Below, piece by piece: positions 1 through 6,098 of a DNA stretch of 7,065 nt. Under the pieces are notes generated by a model. The model did no database searches. It was given only the letters and a program-made list of their open reading frames with translations, and was not told the origin of the DNA. Position 1 is the first letter of the stretch. Every line of letters begins with the position of its first letter. The stretch is from Gemmataceae bacterium (GTDB lineage: Bacteria > Planctomycetota > Planctomycetia > Gemmatales > Gemmataceae). The DNA lies in assembly GCA_026418875.1 (NCBI GenBank), contig JAOAAM010000022.1, positions 1-7,065 on the forward strand, read 5' to 3'. Position numbers and translations under genes: made by a program.

Positions 1-1320
1 GGCCAAGGCGTGTTGCAGTCGGGCTTTGTCTGCCGGTCCGTCCACGTCGCCAAAGACGAATAATCCCTTTCCGACCAATGTTCGCACCATGCCGCGACCG
101 CCAAACGGCACGGCACGGATGGCGCTAACCTCGCTATCGGCGACGTAAAGCTCCTTGCCGTCGTGCGTCAGACCACTGGGCTGGGCGAAGAGGGCCTCGA
201 ACAAGGAGCCGTCTCGGATGTTTTCCCGACCGTCCCCGGCGTAGGGGTCGAGCCGATCCTGCACGGGGTCATAGGTCCAAATCTGGTGGTGGCCGGCCAT
301 GGCGATGTAAATCAATCCATCCGGCCCGAGCAGCAGGTCCCAGGGGCTATTCATTCCGGTCCGTCGGGCGGGGCCGCCAATTGCCCGGTTCTCTCGATCT
401 TGCTCGCCGGTACCGGCCACCGTCGTCACGGTCTGTTGATTCAGGTCCAAGGCTCGGATCTGATGATTTTTGCGATCCGCGACGTACAAAATGCCGTCTT
501 TCAGGCACATCCCTTGCGGATCGTTGAACCGGGCTTGGGCGAAAGGACCATCGACGTTGCCCGGCTCGCCCGTCCCGGCGATCGCTTGCTTGTTCCCTTG
601 CAGATCGGTGATGACGATGCGGTGGTTCGTGCTATCGGCAATGAACAGCCGGTTGCTCTTTTCATCGGCGAGAATCTTCCCCGGAAAGTTCAAGGGCTGA
701 AGCAGTTCCTTTTCGAGTGCAAACGCGATGGGTGTCTCGTTCAGCGTCTTTTTTCGTCGATGCTCGGTGATGAGGCGGCCGATCACCCGATCGAGCAACT
801 CGTAGTTGCCCTCGCCACTTGCCGCCCCCACAAGATTCCCCTCGGGGTCGATCAGCACCAGAGTCGGCCACGATTGGCAGCCGTAGGCATCCCAGATTCG
901 TTGCTCCGCGTCGTTGACAACGGGATGGCGAATCTGATAGCGCAGGATGGCTTTGCGGATGTTCTCCGTTTTCTTTTCATTGTCGAACTTGGCCGAATGA
1001 ACGCCGATGACGACGAGTTGATTGGCGTATTTCTCTTCGAGCTTCGCCAGGTCCGGCAGGGTGTGAATGCAGTTGATGCAGCAGAAAGTCCAAAAATCGA
1101 GCAGGACAATTTTGCCCCGCAAGTCTTCGTGAATGGACAACGGCTTGTCGGTGTTCAGCCATGCCACGCCGCCCACCAGCTCCGGGGCTTTCTGACCACG
1201 CTCTTGGGCTTGCAACTCTTCCCGGGGCAGGCGACGTTTGGGCATGGCCAACCACCCGAGGAGGAAGAGGACAAGGGCCGCTGCGACGAGTCCAAGTCGG
1301 AGGGGACGCGAGAGCATCAT
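1..1320 (-). CDS. Membrane-anchored thioredoxin-like protein with NHL repeats (NHLRC2-like), C-terminus cut by the window edge
   Basis: The frame is open from an ATG at 1320 to the left edge (440 codons seen), with an in-frame stop about 45 bases upstream of the start. Residues 9-26 form one hydrophobic helix, followed by a basic stretch (K28, R29, R30, R33). Residues about 45-175 are a thioredoxin/AhpC-type fold: WTFCCINC at 77-84 gives the redox pair C81-I-N-C84, and SWPT at 150-153 supplies the cis-proline (P152). From about 213 on there are NHL propeller blades with the typical LYVAD/LFIAD and NHQI/NHRI cores, near 213-243, 264-305, 324-360 and 381-420, with a fifth beginning at the edge. 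The CCINC context followed by a propeller matches NHLRC2-type proteins, whose six-bladed propeller would need more sequence to the left. A thiol oxidoreductase or protein-interaction role is inferred; the substrate is unknown. GGGAG at 1328-1324 lies 3 bases before the first ATG and 6 before the second (1317), so the true start may be 1317. It may be co-transcribed with the hydrolase upstream, 121 bases away. Confidence 0.9.
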   Translation of the reverse strand, partial: MMLSRPLRLGLVAAALVLFLLGWLAMPKRRLPREELQAQERGQKAPELVGGVAWLNTDKPLSIHEDLRGKIVLLDFWTFCCINCIHTLPDLAKLEEKYANQLVVIGVHSAKFDNEKKTENIRKAILRYQIRHPVVNDAEQRIWDAYGCQSWPTLVLIDPEGNLVGAASGEGNYELLDRVIGRLITEHRRKKTLNETPIAFALEKELLQPLNFPGKILADEKSNRLFIADSTNHRIVITDLQGNKQAIAGTGEPGNVDGPFAQARFNDPQGMCLKDGILYVADRKNHQIRALDLNQQTVTTVAGTGEQDRENRAIGGPARRTGMNSPWDLLLGPDGLIYIAMAGHHQIWTYDPVQDRLDPYAGDGRENIRDGSLFEALFAQPSGLTHDGKELYVADSEVSAIRAVPFGGRGMVRTLVGKGLFVFGDVDGPADKARLQHALA

Positions 1321-1372
1321 GTTCTCCCGAGGGCGACGGGCTGTGGAGGCGGTCAGGCAATTCGGTCAGCGG

Positions 1373-1425
1373 GGCGCGAACCGCGGCAGGGGCTGAAGGA
1401 CAAAGCGACAAGGGCGGTTCGCGCC
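1373..1425. repeat. Perfect 12-base inverted repeat in the spacer between hydrolase and thioredoxin-NHL genes
   Basis: The arms GGCGCGAACCGC (1373-1384) and GCGGTTCGCGCC (1414-1425) are exact reverse complements separated by 29 bases. With small bulges, the flanks GGTC (1364-1367) and GACC (1428-1431) extend the pairing. It lies in the 121-base spacer 1321-1441, starting 16 bases past the hydrolase stop codon on the minus strand. No run of T follows either arm, so it is not a classic intrinsic terminator. It could be an RNA hairpin that stabilises or attenuates the transcript, or an operator with half-sites about 41 bases apart. Nothing else was recognised in this spacer. Confidence 0.6.
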
Positions 1426-1441
1426 GCGACCGAGTTTATCG

Positions 1442-2770
1442 TCAGCGTGCCGGGGCGACTCGCACTTGCGTCGAGAGCGAGTAGGTCAGCCCGTCGGCAT
1501 CAAAGTCGACCTCGCCGAACAGGGCGATGAAACCTCGCGGCGGAGGCGAGATCGACGCTTCGACCTTATTGTTCTCAATGGCTGCGGGGTGTTGCCGCCA
1601 CCGCGACTGCCGAAAGTCCTTGCTTTCCGACAGCGCTACCCACACTCGAGCACCCTTGGGCGGGACGGTCGAGTCGATCGTCAAGCGCAGGCTGCCATCC
1701 TCGCCGTCGGCGTGCTTCCAAGACACCTTCGGCATGGGCTTGCCGGCAATCTGGTTCTTCACAAAAGCCGCCGTAGCGTTCAGGACTCGCGCCCGGGCCT
1801 TCAGTGGATCCAATTGACCCTCTTCCGGACGCTCGCTGAGATCGTGTCCCGCATTCGGCACGATGCAGACAAATTTGTCGCCCTTCAGGTCGTCCCAGTA
1901 CAGGTTCAACGCATCGACCGTCCAGTACGGATCGTTGGCCCCGTTGACGATCAGCTTCGGCATGGTGATCTGATCGCGGTAAAAATAGGGGTCGACCATC
2001 GACCACAAGCGCTTGGCCACGGGGTTGTCCGGCATGGGGATCAGGTTTCGCTCGACGTAATCGTGGACCATCTCGCTCGGCTTGCCGTAGCAGGCGACCT
2101 GATACTCCATCTGCGGCTTCATGTTCACGACATCGATCACCATCGGGATGATGGCGCGGACTCTGGGCTCCGCGGCACCGGTCAGCCACGAGGTCCAGCC
2201 CCGCTTCGAAGCCCCGCCCACGATGAAGTCCTTCACCTCGTGCTGCCATTCGCGGCGTGCGAACTCTTGGATGGCATCCATCGCCTTGACCACGGACTTG
2301 ACCATGGGGAAGAGCAAGGGCCAAGATTCGTCTTCGCCCTGGCAGTCGAGGAAACGGCAGAACGTTTCCGCGATTAGGGCGTCCTCCTTCTTGCCGCCGA
2401 ACAACGGCTGGTTCGGTACGCCGAACACGATGGCCACCGGCGAGCCGATCCGTCGAGTCAACTCCAGGGCGACAGCGAACATCGCCCCGCCCGGCTCACC
2501 CCCGGCATTGAGAAGCAACATCGTGTTGGCGGGCTTGACTCCGTCCGGGCTGAACACGACCACCTTGTGTTTCCAGTCGATGTTCTGCCAGGTTTGCGAC
2601 ACCATGTCGAGCGTGTACACCGTGCCGTTGTTCAGCTTCGTCGTCTTCTCCAACTTCCAGGCGAAAGCCGGCTCCGGCTTGCGGACATATTCCGGCAAGC
2701 CCGCCACGACAGGAAATGCCCACAACAGAGTCGCCAAGGTGGCCCCCAACCCGATTCGACCGCAGCGCAT
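1442..2770 (-). CDS. Secreted PhoPQ-activated pathogenicity-related (PqaA-like) alpha/beta hydrolase
   Basis: This 442-residue protein belongs to the PhoPQ-activated pathogenicity-related family, recognised from its overall sequence. The N-terminus (to about residue 24, ending FPVVAG) is a Sec-type signal peptide, so the protein should act outside the cytoplasm. Residues about 25-340 form an alpha/beta hydrolase core: GGASKRGW carries the probable nucleophile Ser188, NGANDPYW carries Asp280, and NAGHDL carries His309, so the triad appears intact. A conserved NAGGEPGG segment at 88-95 may shape the oxyanion region. Residues about 345-442 form a beta-rich C-terminal domain. The mature part has four cysteines (138, 143, 227, 302). 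The family is named for a PhoP/PhoQ-controlled Salmonella gene and has an amoebal homologue, AprA; its substrates are poorly defined, so the reaction is unknown here. GAGGA lies 9 bases before the ATG at 2770 and 6 before an adjoining in-frame GTG at 2773, so the start could be either. It is separated from the exporter operon by 168 bases and probably has its own promoter. Confidence 0.92.
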   Translation of the reverse strand: MRCGRIGLGATLATLLWAFPVVAGLPEYVRKPEPAFAWKLEKTTKLNNGTVYTLDMVSQTWQNIDWKHKVVVFSPDGVKPANTMLLLNAGGEPGGAMFAVALELTRRIGSPVAIVFGVPNQPLFGGKKEDALIAETFCRFLDCQGEDESWPLLFPMVKSVVKAMDAIQEFARREWQHEVKDFIVGGASKRGWTSWLTGAAEPRVRAIIPMVIDVVNMKPQMEYQVACYGKPSEMVHDYVERNLIPMPDNPVAKRLWSMVDPYFYRDQITMPKLIVNGANDPYWTVDALNLYWDDLKGDKFVCIVPNAGHDLSERPEEGQLDPLKARARVLNATAAFVKNQIAGKPMPKVSWKHADGEDGSLRLTIDSTVPPKGARVWVALSESKDFRQSRWRQHPAAIENNKVEASISPPPRGFIALFGEVDFDADGLTYSLSTQVRVAPAR

Positions 2771-2824
2771 CACAGAAGGTCCTCACCAATCTCCGAAATA
2801 AGGCCATAAGGTAATTGCTGCGCC

Positions 2825-2853
2825 ATTGTACGGAGAAGAGCCGATAAGTTCAG
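2825..2853 (-). promoter_or_regulatory. Possible sigma-70-like promoter of the PhoPQ-related hydrolase gene
   Basis: Read on the minus strand, TACAAT (2830-2825) matches five of six bases of the consensus -10 box. A weak -35 candidate, CTGAAC (2853-2848), lies 17 bases upstream and matches only three of six. Transcription would begin near 2818 and give a leader of about 45 bases that includes the GAGGA ribosome-binding site. The poor -35 together with repeats just upstream would fit an activated promoter. This is a motif match by eye and could be chance. Confidence 0.35.
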
Positions 2854-2860
2854 CCGTGGC

Positions 2861-2895
2861 GAGGTGAAACGAACAGCATCGGAGGTGAACCGTAC
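2861..2895. repeat. 14-base direct repeat with 21-base period upstream of the hydrolase gene
   Basis: GAGGTGAAACGAAC (2861-2874) and GAGGTGAACCGTAC (2882-2895) match at 12 of 14 positions, including the first eight. The 21-base period equals two turns of the helix, so both copies present the same face. They sit just upstream of the weak -35 candidate, at roughly -47 and -68 from the predicted transcription start. This is a normal place for a tandem activator site, but the regulator is unknown and the repeat does not match the PhoP box as I know it. Confidence 0.4.
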
Positions 2896-2917
2896 CAGCC
2901 AAACAACGACTTGGCCA
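2896..2917 (-). terminator. Weak hairpin after the adaptor gene, possible operon end
   Basis: On the minus strand TGGCCAA and TTGGCTG can pair as a 7-base stem (two G-U pairs) around an 8-base loop, about 25 bases past the HlyD-family gene stop. No T-run follows, so it is at best a poor intrinsic terminator. It is listed because the operon should end in this spacer. The spacer also holds a run of seven G on the plus strand at 2923-2929. Confidence 0.2.
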
Positions 2918-2941
2918 TCACCGGGGGGGCGATGTTACCGA

Positions 2942-4039
2942 CTAAGGGCCGATATGGATTCGGACTTTCTGATTCAAAAATGGCGGATTGTCCGTATTAT
3001 CCAACTCGATACGACACTCCAGGACCGGATCTTGCGGGGTCTGGAGCAGCCCGACACCTTCGATGGCGCCGGTGGCGTCTCTCTTCGGCAGAAAACTTTT
3101 GCCGATCTTCGTGACTCGGCCCTTCCAGGTAGCACCGCTGCCTTCGGCATCCTGGACCACCGCGGACATCCCGACTTTCACTCGGTGAGCCCATTCTTGT
3201 TTCAGGTCGGCTTTCACGATCAGCCCTCCCTCATAGAAGAGGAAGGCGGGCTTGACTGCCTGGTCGCCGAACTTGTGACCCGCGGAAACGAACGATTGCA
3301 TGATCGTCCCGTCGGCGGGGGCACGAAGGTCGCACAATTCGACACCCAGTTTGGCTTTGTCTCGCAGTGCCAAGGCCCGCTTGAGTCCCGCCTCGGCCTG
3401 CCGCACCTGGGCGGTCGGCTTGTTCGCCTCGATGAGGTCCAACCCCAAGCGTTCGGCGTCGATCGCGGCTTTCAGGGCATCCACCGCCAAGCGAGCCGCC
3501 CGGGGGTCCTTGACTGTCGGGGGTAGCGAGACGTTGAGTTGGCGTGCCCGCTCCACCTCTCGTTCGAGATGATCTAACTCGGCCATCGCTGCCGCGAGTT
3601 CCTTCTGCCGAGCCTCGATCTTCTTCAGCTGAATCTCTCGCTGAATCTCGTATTTGCGTAAACCGGCCTTGGCCTCTTCAAGTTGCCCCTCAGCGAACTC
3701 GACACCTGCTTCCGCCTCTCGCAGAGTCTCCAGCGCCAGTTCACGGTCCATGCGGAGCAAAACTTGGCCCTTTTTCACGACGTCGTCGGTCTTCACGAGG
3801 ACTTCTTTGACCTCCCCCTTGACCGAGGGGATGAGCGGGACGATGTCTCCCTCGGGGACGACGACGCCGGTGGCAACCACCGCGGGGGCACGGGGTGGGG
3901 TGACTGGCGGCTGAGCCGTTCTCTCCGTCTGGCGCACAAACACCGGGACGTGCATGAGGCGGTTGGCACCGACGATGCCGGCCAACGTGACCATCAGCAC
4001 GACGACCCAGAGCAAGCGCCAGCGGCGTGGCCGAGTCAT
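2942..4039 (-). CDS. HlyD-family periplasmic adaptor subunit of an ABC exporter (DevB/MacA-like)
   Basis: The 365-residue protein has an arginine-rich N-terminus (R3, R5, R6, R8) and one membrane helix at about 8-24, giving an N-in topology with the rest in the periplasm. Residues 73-98 are the first half of a lipoyl-like domain. Residues about 99-235 are strongly helical and charged and form a coiled-coil hairpin that turns near the proline-containing segment at 168-180. LRAPADGTI at 238-246 is the hallmark return strand of the lipoyl domain. Residues about 270-362 form the beta-barrel and membrane-proximal parts. In known systems such adaptors link an inner-membrane ABC transporter to a TolC-type outer-membrane channel; none is seen here. 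The start is the ATG at 4039, which overlaps the ATPase stop as ATGA and has GGAG at 4051-4048, 8 bases upstream. An open extension to 4360 in this frame only shadows the ATPase gene. It is the last gene of the exporter operon. Confidence 0.93.
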   Translation of the reverse strand: MTRPRRWRLLWVVVLMVTLAGIVGANRLMHVPVFVRQTERTAQPPVTPPRAPAVVATGVVVPEGDIVPLIPSVKGEVKEVLVKTDDVVKKGQVLLRMDRELALETLREAEAGVEFAEGQLEEAKAGLRKYEIQREIQLKKIEARQKELAAAMAELDHLEREVERARQLNVSLPPTVKDPRAARLAVDALKAAIDAERLGLDLIEANKPTAQVRQAEAGLKRALALRDKAKLGVELCDLRAPADGTIMQSFVSAGHKFGDQAVKPAFLFYEGGLIVKADLKQEWAHRVKVGMSAVVQDAEGSGATWKGRVTKIGKSFLPKRDATGAIEGVGLLQTPQDPVLECRIELDNTDNPPFLNQKVRIHIGP

Positions 4040-4791
4040 GGCGGCATCTCCAAGCGGAAACGAACACCCGGCGGGGGCACGTCGACCGGGGTTTCGGCTT
4101 CCTGTAATCGGCCATCCTCCAGATGGAACACCGTGTCCACAAAAGGCACGATGCGATGATCGTGGGAGACGACGAGGATCGTCGCCCCGCGTTCGTGGGC
4201 CGCGATCCGTAGCAATTCGATCACCTGTTCGCCGTGCGTCCAATCCAACGCGCTGGTCGGTTCGTCGGCGAAGACGAACTGCGGATTCTTGATCAATGCT
4301 CTGCCGATCGCGACCCGCTGTTTCTCGCCGCCGCTCAGTTGGGCGGGCAGCAGGTGGCATTTTTTCGACAATCCCAGCAGCGAGAGCATCTCACGGGATC
4401 GTTCCCTGGCTTCGCGGCCGGAGATTCCTTCGCCCCAACGCAGGACGATTTCCAGTTGTTGCTCGGCCGTCAACGCCGGGAACAGGTTGTAGCCCTGGAA
4501 GATGAAGCCGCAATGCTTCAACCGAAAATGCTCTCGTTGTCGCGGCGTCAACTTCCATAGATCCACCGCGTCGCCATCGACCCGGGCCAGCACCTGCCCG
4601 CTGTCCGGTTCCAACAAGCCGGAGAGCACAGCGAGTAATGTCGATTTACCGCTTCCCGACGGCCCCATCAAGAGGGCCAACTCGCCCTTTTTTAGCCCCA
4701 AACTCACGTCGCGCAGGGCATAAGTTCGAGTTTCGCCGTCGCCGAAGCTGCGCGTCAGGTGGAATCCTTGTAAGACCGGCTCATCACGCAT
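4036..4791 (-). CDS. ABC transporter ATP-binding subunit (LolD/MacB/DevA type)
   Basis: The 251-residue protein has all the motifs of an active ABC ATPase: Walker A GPSGSGKST at 43-51, Q-loop Gln99 (FQGYNLFP), signature LSGGEKQRV at 152-160, Walker B FVFADEP at 172-178 with catalytic Glu177, D-loop SALD at 180-183 and switch His210. The length and sequence fit the LolD/FtsE/MacB/DevA group, which partners FtsX-fold permeases, and such a permease lies just upstream. It would sit on the cytoplasmic face and drive the exporter by mechanotransmission. The C-terminal 20 or so residues are proline-rich and probably a loose tail. The ATG at 4791 has no clear Shine-Dalgarno sequence, but an in-frame stop lies about 48 bases upstream and no other usual start codon comes between, so it is the most likely start. 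Its stop overlaps the adaptor start by 4 bases, which suggests coupled translation. Confidence 0.95.
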   Translation of the reverse strand: MRDEPVLQGFHLTRSFGDGETRTYALRDVSLGLKKGELALLMGPSGSGKSTLLAVLSGLLEPDSGQVLARVDGDAVDLWKLTPRQREHFRLKHCGFIFQGYNLFPALTAEQQLEIVLRWGEGISGREARERSREMLSLLGLSKKCHLLPAQLSGGEKQRVAIGRALIKNPQFVFADEPTSALDWTHGEQVIELLRIAAHERGATILVVSHDHRIVPFVDTVFHLEDGRLQEAETPVDVPPPGVRFRLEMPP

Positions 4792-4922
4792 GGGGGCAGA
4801 TCTCAGGTGTTCGTCAGGTAGCGTCCGGCGGCTTTGTCATCGCCGACCGAGGGTTGGAAACCTTTGGGGCGGTGCAACCTAAACTCACTGGGGCGTCTCG
4901 TGAAATCCCTCCTAATGCCAGT
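4792..4922 (-). other. 131-base intergenic spacer inside the exporter operon
   Basis: This is the only sizeable gap among the exporter genes. Just after the permease stop, the minus strand carries AGGAGGG (4913-4907), a near-perfect Shine-Dalgarno sequence with no ATG, GTG or TTG at the usual distance. A GTG-started frame of 24 codons (4888-4814) begins 18 bases after it and ends before the ATPase start. No strong hairpin or promoter was recognised. Confidence 0.4.
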
Positions 4923-6083
4923 CTACCGCAACAAATTCACCGGCTCGATCTGTTTCAGCGAACGCAGGGCGATCACCCCGGAGAACATGGCCATGCCCAG
5001 AGTGATGAGGGCGGCGGCAGCCATCAGCTCCGCGGAAAGCAGCGGTTTGACACCCAAGTGCGTCGCCAATTCGCCGAGCAGGTACGTCGCCGGGATCGAC
5101 AGCAGCACGCCGAACACGCCAATCCAGAACGCCTGCGTCACGACGGTCCAGCGCAAACGCCACCGCGGAATCCCCAACGCGAGCAAGATAGCGTACTCCC
5201 GCATCGACGCCATCGTGGCGGCGTACAACGTCTGACTCGTCACCACCAACCCGACCAGCAGGCCCAAGGCCGCCGCGTAGCCCAATGCCAAACCGCCCTT
5301 GGTCTTCAAGAGCCAGTGCATTCGTGACTTGTGCGAAAATTCGTCCTTGGTGAACACGGACATGTCCGGCTCTTCCTGCTGCAACGGCGACGATTTCAAT
5401 TGCTCGACCACGCGCGGTGCCATCGCCGGATCTTCGCACTTGGCCAGCACGTACACGGTTTGGTCTGGGCCAAGCTTCATGATGCTCCGGGCGGTGAACA
5501 GGGAGCAGAAGATGTACGGCCCGGCGATGCTCCGCATCCCTTTGACCAGGCCGACGACGCGGACCGGCCGGCCGTTAATCTTCGCCGAAGCAAATCGCCC
5601 TTGCGCCAACAATGCCGGCGCATGTTGGATGTCCAACCGTTCCAGTTCGGATTCATCGACGACGACCGAGCCTTCTTCCGTCAGCCGGTCGCGCAACTCT
5701 TGCGGCAGCACCTTCGACGGCCCGATCGAGTCGTCGGTCAGCCGGCAGCCCACGATGATGCACAAATCAGTACCGCCCCCCGGCTTCTCCCAAAAGCTGA
5801 ATCGTTGGATGTACGGCTCGACGTGGGTCACACCGGGGATTCCCGCCACCCGAGAGACCAACTTGCTTTCGCTGATGGGTTGCCCTGTGTCCACGCTGAG
5901 AACTTTCTGCGGTCCAATCCACACGTCGGCTTCCGAGCGGTCGATCGGGATCGTGGAGATCGACAGCAACCCGAACAACAGACCGCATTGCAACGCGATC
6001 AGCAGGGCGCTGAACGCTACCGCCAGGATACCGGGCAGGTATCGCTGTCGATCGTGCCAGAGGGTCGTCAGCGTATACGACAT
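4923..6083 (-). CDS. FtsX-fold ABC transporter permease (DevC/MacB-like)
   Basis: The 386-residue protein has the four-helix FtsX/MacB layout: a first membrane helix at about 18-42, a large extracytoplasmic domain at about 45-260, then three helices near 264-288, 312-335 and 351-375. The segment after helix 2, with TMASMREYAILLALG at 290-304, is the typical cytoplasmic coupling region of this family, which contacts the ATPase. The length (about 385) and the ATPase and HlyD-family partners fit DevC better than full-length MacB, which carries its own ATPase domain. The C-terminal motif LKQIEPVNLLR is also typical of FtsX-type permeases. The start at 6083 follows an AAAGGAG site; the amidotransferase stop lies 15 bases upstream. 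The substrate is unknown: relatives move glycolipids (DevBCA), lipoproteins (LolCDE), or peptides and drugs (MacAB). Confidence 0.92.
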   Translation of the reverse strand: MSYTLTTLWHDRQRYLPGILAVAFSALLIALQCGLLFGLLSISTIPIDRSEADVWIGPQKVLSVDTGQPISESKLVSRVAGIPGVTHVEPYIQRFSFWEKPGGGTDLCIIVGCRLTDDSIGPSKVLPQELRDRLTEEGSVVVDESELERLDIQHAPALLAQGRFASAKINGRPVRVVGLVKGMRSIAGPYIFCSLFTARSIMKLGPDQTVYVLAKCEDPAMAPRVVEQLKSSPLQQEEPDMSVFTKDEFSHKSRMHWLLKTKGGLALGYAAALGLLVGLVVTSQTLYAATMASMREYAILLALGIPRWRLRWTVVTQAFWIGVFGVLLSIPATYLLGELATHLGVKPLLSAELMAAAALITLGMAMFSGVIALRSLKQIEPVNLLR

Positions 6084-6085
6084 GG

Positions 6086-6092
6086 CTCCTTT
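6086..6092 (-). promoter_or_regulatory. Strong, closely spaced ribosome-binding site of the permease gene
   Basis: AAAGGAG on the minus strand ends only 2 bases before the ATG at 6083, which is shorter than the usual 5-9. It lies just after the amidotransferase stop codon (6101-6099), so ribosomes finishing that gene could restart here. No other methionine codon lies nearby downstream, so the start assignment stands. Confidence 0.6.
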
Positions 6093-6098
6093 CGAAGG

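Noticed and set aside
163..1530. Open frame of 455 codons on the plus strand, antisense to the thioredoxin-NHL gene
   Set aside because: The minus strand encodes a clear thioredoxin fold and NHL blades. The plus-strand translation has no recognisable domain and runs through the spacer, as expected for a shadow frame in GC-rich DNA.
1466..2377. Open frame of 303 codons on the plus strand, antisense to the hydrolase
   Set aside because: It is rich in Arg, His and Asp with no family resemblance, and lies opposite a well-conserved gene.
2923..2929. Run of seven G as a possible phase-variable tract
   Set aside because: It is in the spacer, about 12 bases past the adaptor stop and far from the hydrolase promoter candidate, so a slip would change no reading frame. 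Its length is modest for GC-rich DNA.
4040..4360. N-terminal extension of the adaptor frame by 107 codons
   Set aside because: It lies wholly within the ATPase gene in another frame and is Arg-rich. The ATG at 4039 has a ribosome-binding site and leads directly into the membrane anchor.
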